From Chaenocephalus aceratus (lineage: Eukaryota; Chordata; Actinopteri; Perciformes; Channichthyidae), in the NCBI GenBank assembly GCA_023974075.1, contig JAMFTG010000196.1, forward strand, positions 104,501 through 168,500: DNA of 64,000 nucleotides. Direction: 5' to 3'. Shown here one piece after another: positions 47,301 through 58,814 of the stretch; position 1 is the stretch's first letter; each line of letters opens with the position of its first letter. The position numbers and the translations under genes are program-made. Below the pieces are notes generated by a model. It was not told the origin of the DNA, searched no databases, and was given only the letters and a program-made list of their open reading frames with translations.

Positions 47301-50300
47301 TAGGGCTGTGCATCTTCACTGGTCTCACGTTTCGATTCGATTCGGTTCGATATCCCGGTGCATCACGATTCATACCAATGCGTTGCATCCTCCATTTTCT
47401 ATATTACTGCACACGGCTTATTTTTCATCAATGCATACATGCAGTACATATGAACTCTCTTTATATTATTTAGAAAGTGCTTCAGAAATCAATAACATAA
47501 ATGTCTTGACATTAATTTATAAACCAAAATAAATGAATTGTATAGGTCTAGCCTCCGTGTGTGAAGTTGTTCCATCCTCAAAAACAAAAAGCTAATGCTT
47601 CTGCAGTCGAGCTGCAGCTTCTAGCCACGGCCTTCTGTTAAAGAAAGGACACTGAATGTCCTGAATGTGGCATCACACACAGGACTTGAGTCTGAACACA
47701 GCAGACAACAGGAGTATTTACAACAGCATATACAAACAAAAATACTGCATGTGGGTGCACACTCACATTCTCTGTTTTACTGTTACATAAATCCCATGAA
47801 TGTATGAGATTAAATTAGCTTCATTATATCTCAGTGATTAAGTGAATAACAAAGTTTCTATCGGGTCACAATCAGCCTGTCACTCATTATTTTCAGGGAG
47901 GGGGCGGGGCTTGGAGGAACGGAGAGGAGACGGTGATCGCGGAAGCTTTTTTCCTCCTGCCTTCACAAACTTTACACACGTATATATCGTCTGCAAATTG
48001 CTAGAGGACATTCATACTTTGCAATCCAAGACTTAATTAAATCCACCAAAAACCTGACATGATTGTAACGCGATTATTTTTGAAAAACATAAATCCCTGT
48101 GCCGCAGCGACACAGAGTGATTCAGAGCGGGTCCTTCTGCTGCTGGTTCTGGACTGGTGGTGTTGTGTTGGTGGATAAAGCAGACTGCTCCGTGTTTGGT
48201 GCCGCTGTCACGTCTGTTCCCTGATCTCTGCGTCACCGACCGATTTGATATTAAAGTGACAGAAAAAACGTTATAGTAAAGCCGCGGCCGGAAAATCGAG
48301 AAGGTCCTCGCTGCGGAACGCGGAATGGGGCGGGGTCGGGTAAAAGGCGGGGTTGGATGTCCGACCCCGCCCAGAGAAGAGTTCCGACATCTCCGTTCAC
48401 TCCAATGGACCAGTTTTTTACAGCAATTACGGATCGCGGAGCACTTCCGGGAAACTATTGAGAGGATCTGCGGCTAGCAGTCTATGGTTGCAGCATAATA
48501 GACCCGACCGTTCGTGATGGACTTTTAAAGGTAAGAAGACGTTTAAAGATGTATATTGCGGATAATATCAGAACATCTGAATCAAATTAACTACACATGT
48601 GTATTAAAGGATGTTAGTGGATTATCCCTTCAATCAGTATATTTGACGTTTAGGCTACAGATAACAGATTAGGCTAGAATGCCGGATAACACGTTAACCA
48701 CGAAATCCGTTCTCTTAATGTTATTTCCTCCAACGTTGTGGAATTAGAGAAAAGGGGCTTCTTAACGTGCTTTTATCCGGGGTGGAGGGAGTTACATATT
48801 AGTTAAATCATTGGGGCGTGTGATTGTAGTGGGTGGAGGTGGTGAAATGAGGATATCCATTTTGGAGTTCAAGCTAGTATAATATAGTTAACGTTACACA
48901 ATAATAAGGAAGAGAGCTATTTTTGTGATACCTCGCTATCGATATGGATTTAGAGTGGATATTTGAGACTTCCAAACAGTAAACAAAAACGTAATTTATG
49001 GGTGAGTGTTTTTAGCAGAGTCATATTATGTCTTTGATTCTGTTGATTATTACCTGTCTGTATAATGTTGCAGCTCAGCTGATGTTGGATTGATGGCAAA
49101 GGGAGAGGGACTTAAGTGAGAGTGAAAACACAAGGTACGTTTAAAATAGGTCGGCAATTTCCCATCCTATAGGTTGCTAGATGTATCTAACCCTTTCTCC
49201 TGTCTCCCTCTTTCAGCACCAGAACCCCAGGGGGATTCAATGGAGCCTGAAGACCTGCAATGAGACCCTCACCCTGCACCTGAGTCTCAACTCCCAGAGC
49301 TTTGCAAGCCTCTCCCTGTTCCTTATTTTTATTAAACAGACGTTAAGCTTCCCAATGGTGTGGTCTTCGTTTTGTGAAAAATATGATTACCTCGCATATG
49401 TTGTTGCTGTTGTTGTCTTTTGTGATAGTTATATTGCTCCTGCTGACTTGAGCCAGCCATTCTTTCCTCCTCTCTGTCAGTAGGGAAACCTTACATTCAT
49501 ACTCCTTTCTCTGAGCGCTTGGAGCATCCCCAGGCAGCACAGCATTTATGTTCAGGTTCAAATTTGAGTCTGACTATTTCATGTTTTTTGAGCAGTGCAT
49601 TGATAAAGAAAACCTTAAGGTTCATGCCTGTTTTGAAGAGCGCGGTTGAATGTTTGCATCAGCAAAGCCTTTCACTGTTGTATAGATTTTTTGTTTGTAT
49701 ACTTGGTTTGGTTTTTATATTTACTGTATTTGCTTTTTCAGTTCTGTTATCTTAATGATTGTTCTGTTATATGATAAATGTTGTAAATAATAAATGTTTT
49801 TTCTATCATTCTATGAAATGCAGTGCAATGTATCATTTGAAATATATGGATATGAGTATGCACAGAACTGACTAAATGAATAATCAATTAAAACAAATAT
49901 TAAATAATATACTTAAATACACTATCATTTAAAACAAATATTAAATAATGAACTTAAATACACTAATATAGAATATATGACTTTTTATACCACATATTTA
50001 AATACATTCATGCATTTAATTAGTATGAAGTTTGTATATTTAGTTTTTTAATTATATTTAGTCGAGTGCAGATTAATTATATTTAGTCAGTGCAGATTTG
50101 TGTCTGTACTTATTGTAGTTGTCCAGCAGATGATGCTATTTGTGTCATTAGGATATCCATACACGCCCATCGGACGTCCAGCCCCGCCCACATCCGACCC
50201 CGCCCCATTCCGCGTTCCGCAGCCAGGGCCTATAGGGAAAATCAGGAAGCAACGTTACTACTCTATAACCGATTATCTTCCGTCACTGCATCGAGACCGA

Positions 50301-50356
50301 ATCGTCCACGTCCGCATCGCAATGCATCGTAGAAACGATTATTTTCAACACCCCTA
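47301..50356. mobile_element. hAT-like element (TAGGGCTGTGCATC start) with perfect TSD GTGCCCAC
   Basis: Starts TAGGGCTGTGCATCTTCACT and ends TTTTCAACACCCCTA. Identical GTGCCCAC lies at 47293-47300 and 50357-50364. Subterminal words TTCGATTCGATTCGG (left) and GACCGAATCG, CGCAATGCATCG (right) are inverted counterparts. The interior includes a second element with long inverted repeats at 48303-50230. I recognise no transposase domain. Confidence 0.85.
48303..50230 (+). mobile_element. Element with about 65-bp inverted repeats and a possible spliced unit
   Basis: GCTGCGGAACGCGGAATGGG, then GCGGGGTCGG (from 48310), recurs exactly in inverse near 50194-50222, and similarity continues outward to GGTCCTCG/CAGGGCC and inward through a second GCGGGG block. 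The ends are G+C-rich with Sp1-like GGGGCGGGG. Inside, exon-like signals are present on the + strand: an ETS-like ACTTCCGGG at about 48444, a donor AAAG/GTAAGA at 48530, CAG/CTCAG at 49073, a donor CAAG/GTACGT at 49134, TTTCAG/CACC at 49216 and AATAAA at 49789. No long ORF. TSD not found. Confidence 0.6.
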
Positions 50357-50364
50357 GTGCCCAC

Positions 50365-51250
50365 TGCACCTCGCGGGAGCGCGCACAGCGTGAAGCAAAC
50401 ACTCACAGACGATAATGATTTGTACGGCAAAGTTAGGTTTGGAAACTATATATAATAAAAATATTCGGTTAACGCGACCACTGGATTACACATACAAGTC
50501 CCTTATTTTAGGGTGTTTTATTCTATATTCATGCCAATACTTTTAGACTTTTACAAAAGATGTCGATTGCAGGACTTTTAACTTTTTCTATGTACGTGTT
50601 ATTGCTACTTTTACTTGAGTAAAATATCCTCTACTTCTTCCACCAACTGTTTACAATATATAGAGGTTGATTTCCTGCACGTTCACAGTTATTATTATAC
50701 ATTTAAATTCACTACATCCCCCATCCGGTCATCCATGACTTGCTTTATTCATTCTAAGAGTGTGCGATGTTAATACTTATGTAGCAGACTTGTGTACAGA
50801 TCCAAATGTGTGGCTCGTGTGAAGCCAATGCAGTTGCACTTTACAAAGGCTATTGATAGCTATTGTACGTTCAGGATTCTTTCTTTTGTGAGCTCTTCAT
50901 GCTTGGATGCACTTATTTTCAGTTGCCTTGGAGAAAAACGAATTGAAATGTAATGTAACTGCAAACTGCTTTCGCATCACTTTCCCGCTGTTCCCCTCAC
51001 TCGGTCTCTCTTTTCACCGTCCGATGAAGCTCCTGCATACATGTTGGGAAAATACTGAATGTCCTCTTCCAACATGAGAGCACACATGATAACAAAGGTA
51101 TTCCAACCGTAGCTGTGAACATGACCTAGAAGAGCATCAGGACTGTTTGAGGCATGTGATAGCTATGTGATTAACATGATGATTCAGCCTCTATGGAGAC
51201 AGACATCAAGCATGCTCATTTCTGACGTGGAGCTAATCTGAAGTAAACAT
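50365..51250. other. Interior of the older hAT-like element, then intron
   Basis: The first few hundred bases probably belong to the element that began at 47071. No terminus or coding signal is seen after that. Confidence 0.4.
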
Positions 51251-51727
51251 TGAATACTGCTTTCTATCCCTCCATCTTGTGACGGTGTGACTCCCTCTCT
51301 TGGATATCAGCATGTGAAGGACACTGCTCAGGAACTAGCTGATGCTCTGTATGTGATCCTGGATCATAGGTCCTGGATGGATATCCTCGTGGATTCATCT
51401 TCCTATTATACACACATGCATTCCCAAACATCTGGACTACCTATGTTGCAAATGTATTATCTTTTCAATTTACACACGGCATCTATTGCACGTCTGTCCG
51501 TCCTGGGAGAGGGATCCCTCCTCTGTTGCTCTCCCTGAGGTTTCTCCCATTTTTCCCTTTAAACTGGGTTTTCTTTGGAAGTTTTTCCTTGTACGATGTG
51601 AGGGTCTAAGGACAGAGGGTGTCGTATTGTCATACTGATATTCTGTACACACTGTGAAGACCACTGAGACAAATGTAACATTTGTGATATTGGGCTATAT
51701 AAATAAACATTGATTGATTGATTGATG
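51251..51727 (+). mobile_element. LINE/SINE-type retroposon 3' end with (ATTG)n tail, copy 2
   Basis: Shares 51440-51727 with 16985-17285 (GGGAGAGGGATCCCTCCTCT, TTGGGCTATATAAATAAAC, then ATTGATTGATTG). The preceding 190 bp (GCTGATGCTCTGTATGTGAT, CCTGGATCATAGG) is probably more of the same element. It ends 126 bp before galnt18 exon 51854-52051. Confidence 0.7.
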
Positions 51728-51853
51728 TGATGACTCCTTCCCTCTGGAGAGGATCACAGACACATGGATCCTGAGGCTGACCAGTGAGGTTTCTCTAACA
51801 ATACATCATTCAGAAATGCCTCTCTGACCCCCGGTTTCTCTTGCTGTCCAAAG

Positions 51854-52051
51854 GGCTGAACCCATCCTGACCCGGATGAAGGAGGATCACACGCGCATCA
51901 TCCTGCCCGCCATCGACAACATCAAGTACAACACGTTCGAGGTGCAGCAGTACGCCAACGCCGCCCACGGCTACAACTGGGGGCTGTGGTGCATGTACAT
52001 CATCCCCCCCCAGGAGTGGCTGGACAAGGGAGACGAGACGGCCCCTATCAG
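51854..52051 (+). CDS. galnt18: galnt18 exon between the DxH and the lectin-side catalytic blocks
   Basis: A 198-bp exon: one base (completing Trp), 65 codons, two bases (AG, starting Arg). It encodes AEPILTRMKEDHTRIILPAI, then DNIKYNTFEVQQYANAAHGY and WGLWCMYIIPPQEWLDKGDE. WAEP-L is the family block just after the DxH strand. The FEVQQYANAAHGYNWGLWC segment matches my recollection of GALNT18 rather than GALNT9 or GALNT17, whose counterpart reads more like FEVQRYENSAHGYSWELWC. The acceptor is GTCCAAAG and the donor is GTGAGG at 52052. A hAT-like element begins 15 bp beyond the donor. Confidence 0.95.
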
Positions 52052-52066
52052 GTGAGGGAAGTAGGG

Positions 52067-52938
52067 CAGAGGTGGGAAGTAGTGGAGTACAAATACTTCA
52101 ATACTGTACGCAAGTACATTTTTCTGGTATCAGTACTTTACTCCACTACTTATTTTCTGACCACTTTTTACTTTTACTTCTTACATTTCTAACACACATA
52201 CCTGTACTTTCTACTTCTTACATGTTGAACTCAAATACCTGTACTTTCTACTTCTTACATTTTGAACACAAATACCTGTACTTTCTACTTCTCACATGTT
52301 GAACACAAATACCTGTACTTTCTACTTCTCACATGTTGAACTCAAATACCTGTACTTTCTACTTCTTACATGTTGAACTCAAATACCTGTACTTTCTACT
52401 TCTTACATGTTGAACTCAAATACCTGTACTTTCTACTTCTTACATGTTGAACTCAAATACCTGTACTTTCTACTTCTTACATGTTGAACACAAATACCTG
52501 TACTTTCTACTTCTTACATTTTGAACACAAATACCTGTACTTTCTACTTCTCACATGTTGAACACAAATACCTGTACTTTCTACTTCTCATATGTTGAAC
52601 TCAAATACCTGTACTTTCTACTTCTTACATGTTGAACTCAAATACCTGTACTTTCTACTTCTTACATGTTGAACCCAAATACCTGTACTTTCTACTTCTT
52701 ACATGTTGAACTCAAATAGCTGTACTTTCTACTTCTTACATGTTGAACCCAAATACCTGTACTTTCTACTTCTCACATGTTGAACTCAAATACCTGTACT
52801 TTCTACTTCTTACATGTTGAACACAAATACCTGTACTTTCTACTTCTTACATGTACTTCTACTTTCACCAGAGTATTTTTAAACACGAGTATCTGTACTT
52901 CTACTTGAGTAAATTAGTGTGTACTTTCACCCTCTCCG
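52067..52938 (+). mobile_element. hAT-like MITE with an expanded 37-bp minisatellite, copy 2
   Basis: Starts CAGAGGTGGGAAGTAGTGG, 15 bp after the splice donor, and ends near CACCCTCTCCG. It has the same structure and array unit as 10729-11925. A clear 8-bp TSD is not seen. Instead the outer flanks GTAGGGC and GCCCTAC are inverted, so the true ends may lie a few bases outward. Confidence 0.7.
52178..52852 (+). repeat. 37-bp minisatellite (TACATGTTGAACTCAAATAC unit), about 18 copies
   Basis: Same unit as 10845-11516, with TACATTTTGAACAC and CATATGTTG variants that repeat in order, indicating block duplication. Confidence 0.95.
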
Positions 52939-53865
52939 GCCCTACCAGGGGGAGCAGCATCTATTATTGATGAGGATGTTTGATGGAATATGGATAGGCT
53001 CAGGTTATGATTAATTCATGTGTGGAACCATGAAACTGAGGTGCTCTGTCGACCGAGTCGCACAAATAGAGCCCAAGCTGTCTAATTACCGTGATGAAGC
53101 TGTTATGTTGTGATGCCGGGGCAGAGGGGGGGTGTCATCCGTCACTGTATGTTGAATATGAGCGAGGCATTCGGTTATAGCTCGGCTGAGTGGACGGCAG
53201 CACGGCTTGTATCGTGTTTCTGTATAATCCTCCAATTGATTACTTGGGTCCTTTGTACAAATTGCATTGGACGTTATATGTTAGGAGGATCGTGTTGCAT
53301 ATATATTATTTTCCAATCAATCAATCGATTGGACAGGGCAGGCTTAGTATCATGAACTATTCCCAGAGTTCATCCTATTAAAGTGATTTCCTTCCCCTTT
53401 ATGTTGTTCTCCTGTGAGTCAAATATATGTGTTTAAATCTACGGCTGCACAATATAACACCATTTTATGAACATCGCACAATGGATTAGTGCAAAAACGC
53501 AATAGCAGCAAACAAAATATTTGGCAACATGTGTTAAAATATAATTCTGTGTGAAGTGTTGTGGAGCTGCAGAGAGATTCTACAGACTGCATAACATCGT
53601 TTAGGACGGATCCTCTTAAGAAAGCACAAGATAATCATGTTTTCATATATTTTTTATAATAATAATATACGAAAATCATCAATCCCTCTAATTTCGCACT
53701 TGAGATATCAAACAAAAATGATCACAATTAGGTTTTTTCAAATTATGCAGCGATAGTTACGATATACTGTTATGATGTAAATAACAGGAAAACAAACCTT
53801 TGCACTGTAAAACAAAGGCTATTGTTTAAGTCCACAATGCTGCTTTATGACCACACAGGTTTTAC
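52939..53865. other. Intronic stretch, no gene seen
   Basis: AT-rich unassigned sequence. Confidence 0.5.
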
Positions 53866-53868
53866 TAA

Positions 53869-54787
53869 AGCCCCTGTCACACTCTCCCGAAATTGACACC
53901 CGATGGACACACGATAAAGGAAATGTTCAAATTCGGCTGTGATCGTAGCAACATCGGGCCATTCGTGAGGGCATCTAAGCCATCGTATGACCGCCGGTGG
54001 AGTTTCTCAGGCTCCGGCAGCAACTTCGTGAGCGGCAACTTCGTAAGGCACTCGTGAGGGCATCTTGTCAAATCGTGTCATCTTCGTGTTATCATCGGTG
54101 CATTCACCCTCACTCTGATCGGGGCGAATGCCCGATGGCACCGAGGATAACAAGATGCCCTCACGATGGCCTTACGAAGGGCAAAATTGACACACGAATT
54201 CAACACGAAAATGAACCTTCGCAAGGTCCTTCGGCAATTTTTTGGCATGCCAAAGATTTTGCCTCCGCTCACGAAGTTGCTGCCGGAGCCTGAGAAACTC
54301 CGCCAGCGGTCATACGATGGCTTAAGATGCCCTCACGAATGGCCCGATGTTGCTACGATCACAGCCGAATTTGAACATTTCCTTTATCGTGTGTCCATCG
54401 GGTTGTTTTATTGCACAACAAAATCATGTAAATATATTATGTAAATAACCCAATTTGTGTTCTGTGAAACTGAAAAGGATATAATATATTATTTTGAAGG
54501 ACAGTTGACAGGAAATTGTTGTTGTTATGGAAACAACATTACGGAGGAAAACGTAATATTTTCTACATATAAAGACGGAGAAAGTAAAGAACAAAGTCTG
54601 AAGATATCAGTACAGTATCATAGTACTGTAACATAATTGTTTTTGGTACTTTCATTGCAGTTGTATGTCTTAAATGTAATGTAAATGTTGCCTTCGTGTG
54701 TGGTTCGGGGCCATCTTCGTGCGAAATTCACAATTCCATATTCGTGTGTCCATCGGGTGTCCACTTCGGGACAGTGTGACAGGGCCT
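53869..54787. mobile_element. Foldback-type MITE with TAA TSD
   Basis: The outer ends AGCCCCTGTCACACTCTCCC and AGTGTGACAGGGCCT are inverted over about 45 bp (both continue to ACCCGATGGACACACGA). TAA lies at 53866-53868 and 54788-54790. In addition, 53899-54035 is repeated in inverse at about 54265-54402, including GTTTCTCAGGCTCCGGCAGC. A 3-bp TAA TSD suggests PIF/Harbinger. Short frames here are artefacts. Confidence 0.8.
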
Positions 54788-54790
54788 TAA

Positions 54791-55975
54791 AGACATGTCA
54801 AGCAGACACACGTTGTTTTGAATGTCGTTGATTCAATCGATCGCTTCTACATGTTTATATCCAATCACAAGCAGCTACACTAAACAAAAGCCCGATTTAA
54901 AACACACACGATAAGATATTGTTAGAATGCAGTCATCGAAACTCGACACCTCCTGCCAACGTTTTCTGTTAAAACTCAATCAAAAAACCTGCAAAATCAG
55001 CAGAAAGTGTTGGATATCAATGGAATAATAATAATAATATATTTAATTTATATAGCGCTTCTCATCTGCCAAGACAAATCTCGAAGTGCTTCACAACAAG
55101 GGATACTGATACACTTTGAGAGATTAAACAGATAATTGTAATAATAAGAAATTAAAAAATAAATTAAAATAATGTAGGATTATCAAAGCTGAAATAATGA
55201 GACATCGGGAGTCCCGTTTATCACAGATACCGTCTTGTCTTTTAGTGCTAGGATTAAGCACTACGATAAGAACATCTTACAAAGCCCTGGCCGTGTGTCC
55301 GAGCTATAACGTCTGACATTAGTATCTGCTAACATGCATGTGTTGTCTTGTATTGATACTTGTTGATACTATTCAATATCTCCAGCTGTTGGAATGAAGT
55401 GTAAGGCGGCAGTCTGCACATATCAAATGTGTGTCTGCCCATTAAAATGCAGCTTAATAATGTAGCTGCCTCCGGGTCGCAGGGTTAGCACTAAAATGCC
55501 CCGGAGCTCTGATCGCTCTGACGAAATAAATAAATGCATGGATTTCAGCGAGTACTGCACGGCAATAATAATCATGAGTATGTGTTCTAATGATACGAGT
55601 GTTTAAACCCTCCTGAAGGACACGTTTAACATTTCTTCTGCTGTATGATATGGAGGAACTCAAGCTGTTGTTGTTTGTTGTTAATGCGCCGAGGCCAGAG
55701 CGGCTGCAGGAGAATTGTTGAAGGTCAAGCTGGAGTGAAGAGGCCCGGTTATTATTTTTTAAGTGTACCATATTCATGACACGGACTGCTGATGTGTCCG
55801 TGGGCTGGAAGCACTGCCATTGTTGTCTTAGCGCTATTCAAGATGGAGGTCGGATCTGAAGGGAAACCGAGCGGTGTATGGAAGGTTTTATACGAACATG
55901 TGTTGAGTGCATTATTCTTACATCACGGCAGCTCTAACTAGATAAGACTGTACACTGCAGACGGACGTATTGAAT
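54791..55975. other. Intron stretch with a reversed retroposon tail
   Basis: 55025-55200 starts with AATAAT repeats, then TTTATATAGCGCTTCTCAT and GAAGTGCTTCACAACAAGG, i.e. a minus-strand LINE/SINE 3' end. The rest is unassigned. Confidence 0.5.
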
Positions 55976-55977
55976 GC

Positions 55978-56100
55978 AGGGGTGGGCACCGAGCCCCGAT
56001 ATTAAAAGGGCTCCGGTGCTGAATTATTAAAGACCGTGGGTACCGTTAGGCCCCGACGTTATCGGTCTTTTTATCGGTACTGGACTCCGGAGACATCTAA
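55978..56100 (+). mobile_element. hAT-like left-end fragment
   Basis: CAGGGGTGGGCACCGAGCCC, then GATATTAAAAGGGCTCCGG and repeated GTACCGTTA/ATCGGT words. The partner end is not seen; the 37-bp array begins soon after. Confidence 0.45.
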
Positions 56101-56146
56101 ACAAATATGTCATATGTATTATTGCTACACAAACATTATATTGCAG

Positions 56147-58388
56147 TCTTCATGTCTCTTCTACATCAACATGTGTCCCCTCTTCTTCATGTCTCTTCTA
56201 CATCAACATGTGTCCCCTCTTCTCCATGTCTCTTCTACATCAACATGTGTCCCCTCTTCTTCATGTCTCCTCTACATCAACATGTGTCCCCTCTTCTTCA
56301 TGTCTCTTCTACATCAACATGTGTCCCCTCTTCTTCATGTCTCTTCTACATCAACATGTGTCCCCTCTTCATCATGTCTCTTCTACATCAACATGTGTCC
56401 CCTCTTCTTCATGTCTCTTCTACATCAACATGTGTCCCCTCTTCTCCATGTCTCTTCTACATCAACATGTGTCCCCTCTTCTTCATGTCTCCTCTACATC
56501 AACATGTGTCCCCTCTTCTTCATGTCTCTTCTACATCAACATGTGTCCCCTCTTCTTCATGTCTCTTCTACATCAACATGTGTCCCCTCTTCATCATGTC
56601 TCTTCTAAATCAACATGTGTCCCCTCTTCTTCATGTCTCTTCCACAATCAACATGTGTCCCCTCTTCTTCGTGTCTCTTCCACATCAACATGTGTCCCCT
56701 CTTCTTCATGTCTCTTCTTCATCAACATGTGTCCCCTCTTCTTCATGTCTCTTCTACATCAACATGTGTCCCCTCTTCTCCATGTCTCTTCTTCATCAAC
56801 ATGTGTCCCCTCTTCTTCATGTCTCTTCTACATCAACATGTGTCCCCTTTCTTCACGTCTCCTCTACATCAACATGTGTCCCCTCTTCTTCATGTCTCTT
56901 CTACATCAACATGTGTCCCCTTTTCTTCACGTCTCCTCTACATCAACATGTGTCCCCTCTTCTTCATGTCTCTTCTACATCAACATGTGTCCCCTCTTCT
57001 TCATGTCTCTTCCACATCAACATGTGTCCCCTCTTCTTCATGTCTCTTCCACATCAACATGTGTCCCCTCTTCTTCATGTCTCTTCTTCATCAACATGTG
57101 TCCCCTCTTCTTCATGTCTCTTCTACATCAACATGTGTCCCCTCTTCTTCACGTCTCTTCTACATCAACATGTGTCCCCTCTTCTTCATGTCTCTTCTAC
57201 ATCAACATGTGTCCCCTCTTCATCATGTCTCTTCTACATCAACATGTGTCCCCTCTTCTTCATGTCTCTTCTTCATCAACATGTGTCCCCTCTTCTTCAT
57301 GTCTCTTCTACATCAACATGTGTCCCCTCTTCTCCATGTCTCTTCTACATCAACATGTGTCCCCTCTTCTTCACGTCTCTTCTACATCAACATGTGTCCC
57401 CTCTTCTTCATGTCTCTTCTACATCAACATGTGTCCCCTCTTCTTCATGTCTCTTCTACATCAACATGTGTCCCCTCTTCTTCACGTCTCTTCTACATCA
57501 ACATGTGTCCCCTCTTCTTCATGTCTCTTCTACATCAACATGTGTCCCCTCTTCTTCACGTCTCTTCTACATCAACATGTGTCCCCTCTTCTTCATGTCT
57601 CTTCTACATCAACATGTGTCCCCTCTTCTTCATGTCTCTTCTACATCAACATGTGTCCCCTCTTCTTCATGTCTCTTCTACATCAACATGTGTCCCCTCT
57701 TCTTCATGTCTCTTCTTCATCAACACGTGTCCCCTCTTCTTCATGTCTTTTCTACATCAAACACGTGTCCCCTCTTCTCCATGTCTCTTCTACATCAACA
57801 TGTGTCCCCTCTTCTTCATGTCTTTTCTACATCAACATGTGTCCCCTCTTCAGTCTCTACATCACATGGTCCCTCTTCTCAGTCTCTACATCAACATGTG
57901 TCCCCTCTTCTTCATGTCTCTTCTACATCAACATGTGTCCTCTCTTCTTCATGTCTCTTCTACATCAACATGTGTCCCCTCTTCTTCATGTCTCTTCTAC
58001 ATCAACATGTGTCCCCTCTTCTTCATGTCTCTTCTACATCACCATGTGTCCCCTCTTCTTCATGTCTCTTCTACATCAACATGTGTCCCCTCTTCTTCAT
58101 GTCTCTTCTACATCACCATGTGTCCCCTCTTCTCCATGTCTCTTCTACATCAACATGTGTCCCCTCTTCTTCATGTCTCTTCTACATCAACATGTGTCCC
58201 CTCTTCTCCATGTCTCTTCTACATCAACATGTGTCCCCTCTTCTTCATGTCTCTTCTACACCACCATGTGTCCCCTCTTCTTCATGTCTCTTCTACATCA
58301 ACATGTGTCCCCTCTTCTCCATGTCTCTTCTACATCAACATGTGTCCCCTCTTCTTCATGTCTCTTCTACATCAACATGTGTCCCCTC
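56147..58388 (+). repeat. 37-bp minisatellite (CTACATCAACATGTGTCCCC unit), about 60 copies
   Basis: Same unit as 26516-27442 and the largest array in the window. Longer blocks recur (for example the order CTTC, CTCC, CTTC, CATC repeats at 56160-56380 and 56400-56600), so it grew by block duplication. One region (57850-57890) is irregular, with units cut to CAGTCTCTACATCA. ORFs of 774, 771 and 594 codons in the three + frames are artefacts. Confidence 0.97.
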
Positions 58389-58814
58389 CGAGACTCTGAA
58401 AGTTTCAGGAACAAAGATTCTCTCTTTTTGATCCATTTCTATAAAAACCTGTCTGAAAATGAGCTGATCAGATTTTGGCCACTTTGTGATGTCATAACGA
58501 TGTGTTGTCTTGGTAACCATTAGCCAATCAGCAACCCAGGTAACCCCCCCCCCCCTTATCACCTGAATCTCCTCTAGAGCACCATTGAGCTCTTTGTAAC
58601 CAGATGTCTCTCAGAGGGGCGTGGGGAGGGGCTCCTTATCTTCATCTAAAGTAACAGACAGAGAATCAGCTCTTTGGAAACAGGGCTGAAACAGAGGGGA
58701 TTATGGGTAATGCTGCAATGATCTGTTTGGTGTTTCAGCCAATCAGAGACAGGCTCTGTATATATCTGGACCTGTGATGTATTGATGAAAGACAGTGTAA
58801 TAGGGGACCTTTAA
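58389..58814 (+). mobile_element. Right part of the second MITE family, copy 2
   Basis: Follows the array directly with GAGACTCTGAAAGTTTCAGG, AATGAGCTGATCAGATTTTG and GGGGCGTGGGGAGGGGCTCC, and ends GTAATAGGGGACCTTTAA, with TTAA at 58811-58814. It matches 27443-27875 almost base for base. The left terminus of this copy is missing. Confidence 0.8.

Noticed and set aside
51266..51538. Short reading frame just upstream of exon 51854-52051 as an extra galnt18 exon
   Set aside because: It lies in a retroposon that also occurs at 16985-17285 and has no similarity to GalNAc-transferases.
56107..58523. Three overlapping ORFs of 774, 771 and 594 codons
   Set aside because: They are the three readings of a stop-free 37-bp tandem unit; there is no non-repeat coding sequence, no splice context and no known domain.
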